In this document: one piece after another, positions 53,305 to 64,000 of the stretch | Layout: each line of letters opens with the position of its first letter | How positions within the stretch are numbered: position 1 is the first letter of the stretch | Source: Dugong dugon | Lineage: Eukaryota; Chordata; Mammalia; Sirenia; Dugongidae | Length of the DNA: 64,000 nucleotides | NCBI GenBank assembly: GCA_030035585.1 | Contig: CM057482.1 | Span: 12,201,001-12,265,000 of the forward strand | Reading direction: 5' to 3' | Notes under the pieces: generated by a model | Told to the model about the DNA's origin: nothing | Database searches by the model: none | The model's input: the letters and a program-made list of their open reading frames with translations, nothing else | Translations under genes and position numbers: made by a program

Positions 53305-54290
53305 TTGAAGCCACAGGCATGACGGGATGAGAGGAAAGGAGTTTCCAGGAGGGCAGGAGGCCCCAGGCACAGCCCTGTGGAAAGGTGATTCTGGCTCTGC
53401 CACCAACTTGCTGGGTTACCCTGGACAAGTCATTTAACTCTTTGGGCCTCTGAGTCTCTTCCAGCTCTCTGGGGTGTGGGTCTGTGCCTTTCCTTCATGC
53501 TTATTGGTGGGTGGCTGAGCAAGCTCAGGGTCTGGGCTTGAGGCTCGGTTGGCCCTTACCATCTGGCCCTGGATGGGGGGGACAGTGCTGTGGCCCAAGT
53601 GGGTATGAAGCAGCAGCCAAGGCTTTTGAACATGGAGGAGCACCTGGGGCCGGGCCTCTAGCGAATGCTTAAGCCTTGAGTCTAGATCCCTTTGGGTCCC
53701 AGAGATAGAGACATTAATCTGAGCACATTTCTGGTTCCTTTCAGAACTCCTCTGCCCAGGCAGAGTCCAGGGCACTTTGGCCAACAGGAAAGGGGGAGCA
53801 CCAGGAAAACAAGCGGCATGCATGTGCTCAGGCTTTTGGAGTGCACGGCCCACAGGGGAGCATGCAGGAATGCTCCTGCCCTTTGTTTTGACAGAAAACT
53901 GCTGATTCGAAGAAGCTAAAGGCTTTTCTTGGGACTTCAGCTCCCCCTGCCTCCCCGAGACTGCAGTCAGCCCCTTGATGCCCCGGCACCCCCACAAAAT
54001 TATATGTTGGGTTCCCAGCACCCCTCACTGGGCAGAGAGGCCAGGAGGAAGGAATTCCAATCCTTGGTCAGGGGCTGGCTCCTGGGCATGGGGAGAGGGC
54101 CTATTGTTGGGGCCAAGTTTCCTCCTTCTGCCGTGGGCATCACACCGCCCTCTGGTGGCAGGAATGTAGGCGCCACCAGGAGGGTGGGCCACCCCTGCCT
54201 GGCCCAGATACTGTCCCCTGGGCTACCGTGGAGCTCTGCTCAGTCCACTCCAGGACGGCCACAGGGAGCTGGCCTAGCAGCACCTTCCCA
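53305..54290. other. Unique GC-rich intron
   Basis: One MIR core at 53405-53455 (GGGTTACCCTGGACAAGTC). The 195-codon antisense frame at 53434-54021 lacks recognisable domain features and is regarded as chance. Confidence 0.45.
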
Positions 54291-54294
54291 CTTT

Positions 54295-54990
54295 ATTTTG
54301 TAAAAAAATGTCAAGGTAAAATATATACAGTGACGTGCACAGCTCTTAAGTGTATGACCAGTTATCATCAGGTCAATTCCAACCCATGGCAACCCTTGTG
54401 TGTCAGAGCAGAACTGCTCCATAGGGTTTTCAAGGCTGATTTTTTGGAAGTAGATCATCAGGCGTTTCTTCCAAGGCCCCTCTGGGTGGACTCAAACCAC
54501 TTACCTTTCAGTTAGCAGCTGAGTGCGTTAACGGTTTATATCACCCAGGGTCAGGACTTCTGTCAGTGTGTACACCTGAGTAACCATCATGCCAATCAAG
54601 ATTTTCATCACCCCAGAAAGTTTCCTCCGGCCCCTTTCTTGCAAACACCCCCCCCCCCCCCCGCCACCCAATACACGCCTCCCTAGAGGTAGTCACTGTT
54701 CTGATTTCTATCACCAGAGATTTGTTTTGCATGTTCAAGAATTTCATATTAAGGGAAACAAGCATATCCTCTGGTGTGTCTGGCTTCTTTCACGAAGCAT
54801 CATTTGAGATTCGTCCACATTGTGTGTCTCAATAGTTCGTTCCTTTTTCTTGGTGAGTAGTATTCCGTTGTCTAGGTGCACCTTATTTTTGCTTATCCAG
54901 CCTCCTGAGGGACATCTGAGCTCTTTCTGGCTTTTGGTGATTATGACTACAACTGTTACAAACAGTCACCAAATACAGAAATTGAGAGCT
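54295..54990 (-). mobile_element. L1 fragment, antisense, split by AfroSINE
   Basis: AAGGTAAAATATATACAGTG before the SINE and CATGCCAATCAAGATTTTC, TCACTGTTCTGATTTCTATC, TTTTTCTTGGTGAGTAGTAT after it. It contains a 15-C run at 54648-54662. Confidence 0.85.
54361..54553 (-). mobile_element. AfroSINE type B, antisense, in L1
   Basis: AGGTCAATTCCAACCCATGG, GGAAGTAGATCATCAGGCG, CTTTCAGTTAGCAGCTGAG. Confidence 0.9.
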
Positions 54991-54994
54991 GGGG

Positions 54995-56270
54995 AAAGGG
55001 ATGATGTCATGGTTCAGCTGGGAAGACTGAGGCCAAGAGAGAAGAGATGACTTACCCAGTTAGGGCCAGGAGGCAGATCTCCTGATTCCCCCCAGGCTAG
55101 CGCTGTCCTGCCAGGTCTACTCCAGACACAGCACGAGACTGCATCGTTCTGTCCTCCCACCCTGGAGTCCTCCCCGCCTGGACCCAGAGTCTGGCTGGGA
55201 ACTAGGCCAGGCCCTGAGCAGGGGGTGCTGAGCAGAAGTTTCGGTCAGAGCGCCGTCATCTTTGATGTTGCTCACTCGGGTCTGACTCCCCGGTATTTAT
55301 TTGCAATTAAGGAGCTGGTTCCTAATTAGGCTGATGGCTGTGGGAGATGGCAGGACCACAGCCTTGGAGCCACGAGGAGAAAAGGATCTTCTGTAAGAGA
55401 CTGCCCCCTTGCACCCTGAGTGACAACCCAGACAACAGACGAGAGGCATGGGGTGGGGGGTAGCCCTGCAGCTGTGGGAAGTGCTGAGGGACCTGGGTTC
55501 TTGGTGCCTGTCCGGTGCTGGGGCTTCTCACTTGAGGTAGTGCGTCAGCTTGCATGGTCCACACGGCGTGCAATCCACGTGTGCATGTGTGTGTGCAGGC
55601 ATGTGCACGGATCCCTGCTCGGCCTCACCTCTGTTCCAGACTTTCAGTGATTCATTTCTTCTTCCCTTCATTCCTTCACTTAGCACCTCTTCTCACCTCA
55701 GGTACCAGGCTAGGAACTAAACATTTGTAAAGTGCTGTACAGTTTGCAAAGGGCATTGCTGTCCAGCATCCTATTGAAATTCCCCATGGTGGTGACCTTC
55801 TGAGCCCTGGCCTTTGAAGGGTAAGAATAGGGCTGGAACCAATCAACAGACAACTCCTTCTTTCTGCACCTAATTGATCTGCCAGAGTTCCCAGAAAATC
55901 CAAAGATGGGCTGTGTGAGTGAGGCATTCAAGTACCAATGGCTCCATTTCACAGAAGGGGAAGCTAGGGCTTTTAGATATTCAGGGGCTCATCCATGCCA
56001 CACATCCAGTCAGTGGTGGCAGCCTTGTTAGGTCTGTCTCACTGTGAAACCGTTTGGATCATGTGACAAGTTCTGGGTTAGAATTCCAGGGTCTCAAGTT
56101 TTGGTCCCAGTTCTACCACCTACTACTACGTATTTGTGGTGAAGTCACTGTTCATCCCCCAGGCCACCATCTTTGGGGCACCAGGACATTGGACTTCATT
56201 AGTGTTTCTCACAGGCCAGTCTCAGGACTAAGTTTTCATTGGAAGAACCAAAGACAAGCTAGAAAAAATT
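54995..56270. other. Unique intron with a conserved-looking segment
   Basis: An antisense MIR-like piece lies at 54995-55085. Positions 55240-55345 include TATTTATTTGCAATTAAGGA, GTTCCTAATTAGGCTG and GCCGTCATCTTTGATG (TCF-like CTTTGAT), a motif-rich repeat-free segment worth comparing across mammals. Confidence 0.4.
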
Positions 56271-56277
56271 ATGTGTG

Positions 56278-57040
56278 TGTGTGGTAAAATATATATAACA
56301 AAACATTCGCCATTTTAACCTTTTTTATGTGTACAATTCATTGACCTTAATTACATTCACCATGTTGTATAACCACCACCACTATCCATTCTAATTTTTT
56401 TTTTCATCACCCTTAACAAAAACTCAGTGCCCCTCCAACAATAAATAACTGCCCATTTCCCTCTCCCCCAGCCCCAGGTAACCACTAATAAACATTGGTC
56501 TCTATGCATTTGCCTATTCTAGATCTTTCATATAAGGGGGATCATACAATATTTGTCCTTTTGTGACTAACTTAATTTCACTCAGCATAATGATTTCTAG
56601 GTTCATTCATGTTGTAGCATATATCAGAACTTCATTCCTCTTTATGGCTGAGTAATACTCCATTATACGTATGTACCACATTTTGTTCATCCGTTGATGG
56701 ACATGTAGATTGTTTCACCTTCTGGCTATTGTGAATAGTGCTGCAATGAACATTGGTGGATAAGTATATGTTTGTGTTCCTGCTTTCAATTCTTTTGGGT
56801 ACATGCCTAGGAGTGAATTGCTGGGTCATATGGTAATTCTGTGTTTAACTTTTTGAGGAACTGCCAAGCTGTTTTCCACAGCGGCTGCATCATTTTACAT
56901 TTTACATTCCCACCAGCAACACATGCGGATTCTGATTTCTTCACATCCTTGCCAACACTTGTCAATTTCCGTTTTTCTGACAATAGGTATCCTAGTGGGT
57001 AGACAACTTTTTGTAATCTAAATTTCTTAAGTTTTAAATT
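56278..57040 (-). mobile_element. L1 fragment, antisense
   Basis: TAAAATATATATAACAAAAC, TTGTATAACCACCACCACTA, TTATGGCTGAGTAATACTCC, GGGTACATGCCTAGGAGTG, CACCAGCAACACATGCGG. A single continuous old copy. Confidence 0.93.
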
Positions 57041-57044
57041 TCTG

Positions 57045-57540
57045 ATTTGGGCCTACCTATTTTGTTGGTGTCAAATCACCCTTCTGTGATACTGAGAGTA
57101 GATGATATTGGGGTTTTTAATAAGTCTCTACATAACAAAATAAAGCAATGGTAATTCTGTCATTACCACCACTGCCTTTTAAAAAACATATTGGCTTGTG
57201 AAAGCCCAAAATGTTGTGCCCTCCTGGGCAAGATGAATTGGGGGCCAGAGGTAGAGTTCTTCAAGCTCCAGAGCGCCGAGACCCTCAGGGCTGGTGTGGT
57301 GGGGAGGCCACAAGTGTGGGCGTGGGGGCTCGCCTGCTCACTTATTCACTCTCAGGATCAGACATGGGGCCTGTGTCCTAACCCGCTACCTCTTCACCGC
57401 CCTGGCAGGGTGTGGGGTGGTGCGGTTTCCAGGGGTGCTGCCAAGGGCTCCCTGAGCCATCAGCCCCACCTGCCGGGCAGGATTTGAATAGGGGACAGGA
57501 GGAGTGTGCAGACACTTGGGATGTATTTTACTTGTCATTT
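57045..57540. other. Unique intron
   Basis: No repeat or gene recognised. Confidence 0.35.
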
Positions 57541-57546
57541 CCCTTT

Positions 57547-57610
57547 TACATGGGGTTGCCGTGAGTTGGAATCGACTCGATGGCATTGGGTTTGTTTTTG
57601 GTTTTGGTTT
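57547..57610 (+). mobile_element. AfroSINE 3'-end fragment
   Basis: ATGGGGTTGCCGTGAGTTGG, AATCGACTCGATGGCATTGG and a GGTTTTGGTTT tail. Flanks TTTCCCTTTT and TTTTCCTTTT may be its target duplication, so this looks like a genuine 5'-truncated insertion. Confidence 0.88.
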
Positions 57611-57614
57611 AGTT

Positions 57615-60040
57615 TTCCTTTTCAGCCTGTTCCGAGTGTCCTAGAGATAGACGCAGCCTTCTAGATAGAGAGGACCACATAAAACAGTCAGACCTGCCCA
57701 GGGCACTGGCTAATGGCACAGGCACCTGCCCAGGCCACGGGAGGCAGATACAGTTGAGGCTGGAGGTGCCCCAGGATGGGGAGAGGTCAGCAAGGGCTTC
57801 CCGGAGGCAGCAGTCTGTCTCCTGGAATTCGGAAGACTTGGCTAGGGGCCCAGGCCTCGTGAGGTGTTGCCCAGTCTGCTAAACCAAAGGGCTCCAGGGG
57901 ATGAGGGCTGTCCCAGGCATTGTCCTGGAGCCAGTCAGCTGGAGCAGGCTGGGCTCCAGAGCAGCTCGGGCGTTCGTCCCCAACCACCGAGCACCATTCC
58001 TGTGAGGGGCAGTAGGGAAAGGCTGGGGACACAGGCCTTGATGAGTGGGTTTGGCCCGGGATGGGAGGAGTTGAGGAGGGGGACAGGCCAGCCCACCTGG
58101 CCTCGCATTGAAAAGCCTCTGGGAGCTGGGAAAGAAGGAATCGCCATCCTCCCAGTCCCATTACCCAGATACTCTGATTGCGCACTGCTTCTTTTCTTTT
58201 ACTGTCCAGTGGCTCCACCACAGGCAGCACTTTATGGCTGGGTGGTGCTCTCTGAGCCTGCTCTGTTACAGGAGCAAAGAAGACAGTGGAGTCCTCGGGG
58301 TGGGGACGGTTAGTGGGGGAGGGAGTCTCTCCAGCTGTTGGGTAAGCACCTTTGGGACTCATAGACCATGAGAGCAAGTCAAGCTTTTAGACAGGGAAAC
58401 TGAGGCTTAGAGAAGGGAGGCGCCTGCCCAGCACTTACTATGTAGCCTGGGCCAGTTATGGCACCTCCTTGGGCCTCAGTTTCCTCACCTGTAAAATGGG
58501 GTTGATAAGAGTACCTCCCTTGTGGTGGTTGTGCCTAGCTCATAGAAGGTGTTCGGTGATGCCTGTTGCCCGCCCATCTCCCAGGATACTCCGACACAGC
58601 TTCTTTGCCCCCCTCGCTGCACCTTTCGCACTAAAGGAGTTCCCACTGGTTGGTGAAGAGGGTTGGTGCTGGAGTGCTATGGCCAGGCCAGCACGGTGCT
58701 GCTTTCCTGGCCCTCGGGTGCCAGGAGATGGTGGAGAGGGCGCAAGGGCTCGAGGGGTTGGAGCTCAGGATCATTGGGCTGTTCCGGGATGCCTACCTGC
58801 TGGGACTGGCCTAGTGCCCACAACCTGGTCACCTGCTATGGGCTAGAGCTGTCTCTATGCCTGGCCAGTCAGTCAAGGGCTGGGAGTAAGGTCTCTTCAT
58901 CTCCCCTCCTGACCCCTAGTGGAACCGTGAGGGGCCTGGATGGGGACTGTGAGGCAAAATGATGTGTCCTCCAGGGCTGGTGTGAGGACTTGGATTCCCC
59001 CAGCAGGCCTGGGGACCTGTGGCTGGAACCCCAACGCCAGGCCGAGGACAAAGCCATGTCCATCAAGCCCATGCCCAACCCAAGGTTGCAGCATCTGGGG
59101 GCCCCTCCCTGGCTCCATGCTCCATGCCGTCATTTTCCTGCTAGGTCCTAGGCGGGGCCTGTCAGCCAGCTCCTGCAGGGCTTCTAGGCAGAGCTGGGCT
59201 GAAGGCTGACAGAGCCGCCCTCACCCAGGCTCCCAGATGAAGTTGTGAGAAGTGTTTCTCCCTTGGGTTTGGCTGGACTTTGATCAGTTTCCCTTGGAGA
59301 AGCTGCACCATAAAGTGCTTTGCTTTGTTCTCAGCCGACTCAGAGCAGTGTCTCCCTCTGAGAGGTCTCTCAGGCAGAGGCGTGGTTGGGAACAGGCGTG
59401 GTAAATTACATCACCTTGTAGGGCCATTGCCTCGTTGGGCCACCGCCTCGCTGCGCCACCATGGGTGCCTGCCTGCCTCTCAGAGGACCAGTGTCAGAGG
59501 TTTAGACTCTGACAAGCTGTCCACATGTGAGGTGGGGATGAGGCCTCCCTTCAGGAGGGCCCCGGCCTGTGTTTGGTCATAAGCCTGGTCTTAAACTCCT
59601 CAGACACACAGAGGCACCCCTAGTTGGAGTGGGAAGGGCTTCCAGTCATCAGGCCATGTCTTTCCTGCGCAGTGAGGAGACTGAGGCTCAGAGAGGGACA
59701 GCACACACCTCAGAGAGCTGGCAAACTCCAAAGCCCCTTGGAGAGCAATTTTTTGTAGCTCTTAGAGACCCTCAGCTCCTTATCTCTCTGAGGTGGCTGC
59801 AGTTCTGGTGAAAACTTTTATTTCCTGCCAAGACAGTGTGCTCAGGGGGCACTGCGAGACTCAGCAAAATGTTCAGAGCTGAGGCTGGGAGCAGTGGGGC
59901 GGCCTTATTTATATATAACAAGGCTACCACAGAAATCCCACAATTCTGGGCTGGAAGGGACCCTGGGGGCCAGCTCTCCTCCCCACTTCCTATCCTTGAG
60001 TCACCGCCAAGAGGTGGTTTGTCCCCCTAAGAGTTTAACC
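57615..60040. other. GC-rich last part of the intron with MIRs
   Basis: A MIR in sense is at 58435-58555 (CCTCAGTTTCCTCACCTGTA, AAATGGGGTTGATAAGAG); short antisense cores are at 58385-58420 and 59665-59700. The 196-codon antisense and 149-codon sense frames at 57787-58377 overlap each other and are stop-poor GC-rich frames without family resemblance. Confidence 0.5.
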
Positions 60041-60044
60041 CTGA

Positions 60045-60240
60045 AGGAGCCCTGGTGGTGCAATTTTTAAGTGCTCAGCTGCTAACCGAAAGGTTGGCAG
60101 TTCAAACCCACCCAGTGGCTCTGGGGAAGAAAGACCTCCTCCCATTAAGATTACAGCCTAGAAAACCCTATGGGGTGGTTCTGCTCTGTCACATGGGGTC
60201 ACAATGAGTCAAAATCAACTCGACGGCACCTAACAACAAC
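60045..60240 (+). mobile_element. AfroSINE type C
   Basis: GGAGCCCTGGTGGTGCAATT, GGTTGGCAGTTCAAACCC, AACTCGACGGCACCTAACAA. The nearest SINE to the last exon, about 0.5 kb upstream. Confidence 0.94.
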
Positions 60241-60264
60241 CATTTAACCTTATAACTCTAGTCA

Positions 60265-60580
60265 GGTTGAAGCTTAGACTGACTGGGTTCAAATCCTGCC
60301 TCTGCTCCTTACTAGCTGTGTGACCTTGGGAAGGTTGCTGAGTCTCATCCTTAGAGTATTCATGAGGGCCAAGTGCTTACAAGAATAGAGTGTACAGTGC
60401 CTGGGGTGTTGTTGGTGCTCAGCATTTAGTCCCTCCTGTCAGTGTGTGTGAGTATGTATCTGTCTGCACTCTCTTTCCTGCTGGCTTGTGAAATTCCTGT
60501 GGGCAGGGGACTGGATGAGCATCCACAGTACCTAGCACACAGTAGGTGTCTTTCCTCGCACACTGTAGGTTCATAACATT
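60265..60580 (+). mobile_element. MIR followed by L2-like remnant
   Basis: GACTGGGTTCAAATCCTGCC, TACTAGCTGTGTGACCTTGG and GTACAGTGCCTGGGGTGTTG form a MIR (to about 60430). TGTGGGCAGGGGACTGG and TAGCACACAGTAGGTG are L2/MIR-type 3' phrases. Confidence 0.8.
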
Positions 60581-60734
60581 TGTTTCTCCTTTGCGTGAGG
60601 TTGTGTGTGTTCGTGAGAGACGGGGAGAGAGCTCTCCTGTGCCTTAAATTTCTTGAGGATAGCGTGGCACACAGTAGGTGCTCGTGTGCCTATTGCAGCC
60701 CCCACTTTCCAGGCTGCAGCGCCCACCTCCCTAC

Positions 60735-61400
<666 letters not shown>

Positions 61401-61741
61401 ACACAGCTCCCACTGAGGAAACCCCCCAAATATCATCTACCTAGATTTAATATAAAGTTTTATATATTATATGGAAATATATATTATACTTGTAATTATG
61501 GAGTCATTTTTACAATGTAATTATTTATGTATGGTGCAATGTGTGTATATGGACAAAACAAGACGCACTTTGGCTTATAATTCTTTCAATACAGATATAT
61601 TTTCTTTTTCTCCTTCCTCTTCTTTATTTTTATTTTTTAAGAAAATGATACAGCAGAGCTGGGTGGGAAAGCCTGGGTTTGGTGTATGGTTTCTGAAATA
61701 TTAATACCCAGACAAAAAGCTAATACCAGTCACTCGTTGAT

Positions 61742-61747
61742 AATAAA
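61742..61747 (+). terminator. SMAD6: SMAD6 polyadenylation signal AATAAA
   Basis: AATAAA lies 435 bp after the stop codon. It is followed 8-10 bases later by a CA dinucleotide in TTTGCATTATAG and then by a T-rich run (about 61763-61774) that can serve as the downstream element. It is the only canonical hexamer in the first 1 kb after the stop. Confidence 0.85.
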
Positions 61748-61769
61748 GTATTTGCATTATAGATTTTTT

Positions 61770-63370
61770 TTTTTAAACTGTCTTCTTTTTATAAAGAGGG
61801 ACCTGCAGAGCTTCAGTGGGTTGCTAACCCATCAGGCACCCTGAAACTGTATTTCAGTCTTTTACTGGGTAAAGAATGAATTGAAAAGGAAGGAAGAACA
61901 TATGTTTCCCCTTAAGGCCAGAGAAGGTTCTGTTGATCCTTCCTTCCCATGGCTGCGGTGTGTCCATAGGATGAGAGGTACCTGGCCATCAATCCTGGAC
62001 ACAGGCTCTGCCCTGAAGGGGCTCCTGGTCTGATGGGGGTGGCACAGGCCCTGCCCCTCATCTCTGAGCTATACAGAAAGCTAGAAGACACCACTATTCC
62101 TCACCGTTTTGGGGAGCTGGCCTGAGGAAGAAAAATAGATAATGGGCCTTGGGCCCACCTACCACCTGTAGAACCCACCAGAGCCCCAAGGGGAGGCTCC
62201 TCCTGGGATCTAGACAGGCTCCCTCCTCCACCACCTCCCACCCTCACCCCACCACCAAGCAGCTGAGAACCTGCCTGTCGGGGCTGTGTTCAGGCCCAGG
62301 CAGGGAGGGAAGTGAAGGCAGGTGGTTCGCTTCTACTTTATAGAAGGGAAAAGTTGAGACTCTGAAAGGGTAAATGACTAGCTCTCGAGACAAAATCAAA
62401 GAAGTGACATCTCATTGTAGGGCCAGAGCTGTGTCATTAGATCTGAGTTTCCTTAGGAACATGCTCAAGGAAGAAGACCTCCTTGACCAGATAAATGTGG
62501 GGAAGGCTACATTGTGTATCTTCTTTCTTGGAGATTTGCATTAGCATATTAAATGCTCCAAGAAGTCCTTATTGCTGCATGATAAGTTATCCCAAATTTA
62601 GCTTAAAACAACACCCATGTATTATCTCACACAGTTTTCTGAGGGTCAGGAGCAGGGGAGCAGCTTAGCTGTGTGGTTTTTTCTCAGGGTCTCCCGGGAG
62701 GCTGCTGTCAAGCTGTGGGCCAGGGCTGCAGTTATCTGGGGCTTGACTGGATCTGGGGAATCTGCTTCCAAGCCCACTCACTCACATGACTGTTGGCCGG
62801 AGCCTGCAGTTCTCAACACCGGCCCCTCTGTTGGGCTGCTCACGAGTGTGGCTTCCCCCTAGGGACGGATCAGAAGTAAAGCTGCAGTCTTTCATAACCT
62901 TATCTCAGAAGTGCCATACGGCTGCTGCCTTTCAGGCACCATCTCATCTAACCCTCGCAAGAACCTCTGCAGTGGGTGTTCTCGGTTATTCCCATTTTAC
63001 AGGGAGAGAAACTGTGTACATTAATGATATCCTTTGTCCAAACTGGGGAAGAAACAAGTCTTATGCCAGTGACCCAGCCAGGTGGCAGCCTGGGGTGCGT
63101 CCTGGTACAGGTTGTGACTGGCATTGCTGGAGCAGGCCTGGATGAGCTGGGCTGGGGAGGCCCCTGGTTGACGGTCTGAGAGCCTGAGGGGCTGAACTCA
63201 GGGATGGTAGGAGATGGCGGTAATCCTCGAAACCATCTTGCTGTGAGGGCCCTGATTTCCTTGCTCAGGCATTTCAGTGCCACCCCCTCCCCGTGCTGAG
63301 CCTGACCAGCCTGCCCTGCCCAAAGGCCCGTGGGTGGCCACAGATGTCAGAGCCCCCTTCTTTGTGGGGA
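61770..63370. other. Intergenic sequence downstream of SMAD6
   Basis: No gene. An antisense MIR is at about 62930-63060 (TTCCCATTTTACAGGGAGAG). The rest is unassigned. Confidence 0.45.
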
Positions 63371-63372
63371 TC

Positions 63373-63855
63373 TGTCTTAGTCATCTAGTGCTGCTATAAC
63401 AGAAATACACAAGTGAATGGCTTCAACAAACAGAAGTTTATTCTCTCACAGTCTAGGAGGCTCAAAGTCCGAATTCAGGGTGCTAGCTCCAGGGGAAGGC
63501 TTTCTGTCTCTGTTGGCTCCAGTGCTGTCTCATGCTGGTCTCCTGGTTCTGCTGCTGCTGTTTCTCTGCTGCTGCTACTTCTCACCTCACTTCTGAGTCC
63601 TCACCTGAATTGCCTCATGTCCGTAGTTCCACCAATGGTCTCTTCAAGGCAATCAAGGCTTTTACTATTAGCCACTTTAAAACTCTTCCAGCCTCTATCT
63701 ATTCAGTTTCAAAACCACTTCCGCACTTCAGGTATCTGTTTGAGCAGCACCCGACTCCAGTACCAAATTCTGTCTTAATTATCTAGTGCTGCTATTACAG
63801 AAATAGCTCGAGTGGATGGCTTTAACAAAGAGAAATTTATTCTCTCACAGTCTAA
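63373..63855 (-). mobile_element. MaLR provirus remnant, antisense, internally deleted
   Basis: Two LTR ends in the same orientation, TGTCTTAGTCATCTAGTGCT (63373) and TGTCTTAATTATCTAGTGCT (63771), bracket about 240 bp of internal sequence. Just before the second LTR, CCCGACTCCAGTACCA (63750-63765) resembles the tRNA-Leu 3' end and so marks a degenerate primer-binding site on the minus strand. Most of one LTR and of the internal region is deleted; no coding capacity remains. Confidence 0.75.
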
Positions 63856-64000
63856 CCCGTTGCCATTGAGTTGATTCTGACTCATAGTGACCCTATAGGA
63901 CAAAGTAGAACTGCCCCATAGGGTTTCCAAGGAGTGGCTGGTGGATTTGAACTGCCAACCTTTTGGTTAGCAGCCGAGCTCTTAACCCCTGCGCCACCAG
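63856..64000 (-). mobile_element. AfroSINE type A, antisense, cut by the window edge
   Basis: ACCCGTTGCCATTGAGTTGA, TGACCCTATAGGACAAAGTA, GGTTAGCAGCCGAGCTC, GCGCCACCAG at the last base. It interrupts the MaLR LTR. Confidence 0.94.

Noticed and set aside
53434-54021. 195-codon antisense frame
   Set aside because: Low-complexity composition and overlap with a MIR core; no protein family recognised.
57787-58377. 196-codon antisense and 149-codon sense frames
   Set aside because: Overlapping frames on both strands of GC-rich DNA with no domain, no splice logic and no codon pattern suggesting selection.

Overview
This window is a stretch of placental mammal nuclear DNA, almost certainly from an afrotherian and most likely from the elephant lineage. 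The main evidence is about 36 copies or fragments of tRNA-derived AfroSINEs (heads like GGAGCCCTGGTGG, tails like GAGTCGGAATCGACTCGA), two RTE LINE 3' ends sharing the same tail, a tRNA-Gly-headed SINE with that tail, and L1 3' ends of a type I associate with elephant.

Only one gene can be supported. Positions 60766-61307 on the + strand are the last coding exon of SMAD6, the inhibitory SMAD of BMP/TGF-beta signalling. The exon carries the whole MH2 domain, ends in a TAG stop, and is followed by a 3' UTR of about 450 bp with one AATAAA signal at 61742-61747. Everything upstream (1-60765) is best read as the large last intron of SMAD6, whose 5' end lies outside the window. Positions from about 61765 to 64000 are intergenic sequence downstream of the gene. 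All other long reading frames are chance or repeat-derived.

Layout: 1-13 kb is repeat-rich (AfroSINEs, a 1.8-kb antisense L1 at 7.1-8.9 kb, a MaLR LTR, an RTE insertion splitting a palindromic element). From 13 to 31 kb there are a second MaLR LTR, another antisense LTR near 19-19.8 kb, many SINEs and MIRs, and a repeat-poor AT-rich island at 26.75-27.3 kb. From 31 to 37.7 kb young SINEs are nearly absent, apart from the tRNA-Gly SINE at 33.1 kb; a Tc1/mariner-type MITE sits at 30.9-31.2 kb. From 37.7 to 40 kb there are nested insertions, including a chimeric hAT plus AfroSINE-tail retroposon with perfect 13-bp target duplications. From 40 to 60 kb mostly unique GC-rich intron is broken by SINEs, MIRs and two antisense L1s, with candidate cis-regulatory blocks near 43.8, 45.9, 53.0 and 55.3 kb. 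The downstream flank ends in a deleted MaLR provirus remnant cut by an AfroSINE at the window edge.

I see no undescribed gene system. The interesting content is regulatory (GATA/ETS/FOX motif clusters in a SMAD6 intron) and the retroposon history. Repeat boundaries are by eye: those with target duplications are good to a few bases, the rest to about 10-30 bases. Below, AfroSINE type A means a short body ending GGGTTTGGTTT; type B has the longer body with GAAGAAAGGCCTGG and ends GGCAACTGG; type C ends GGCACCTAACAACAAC.
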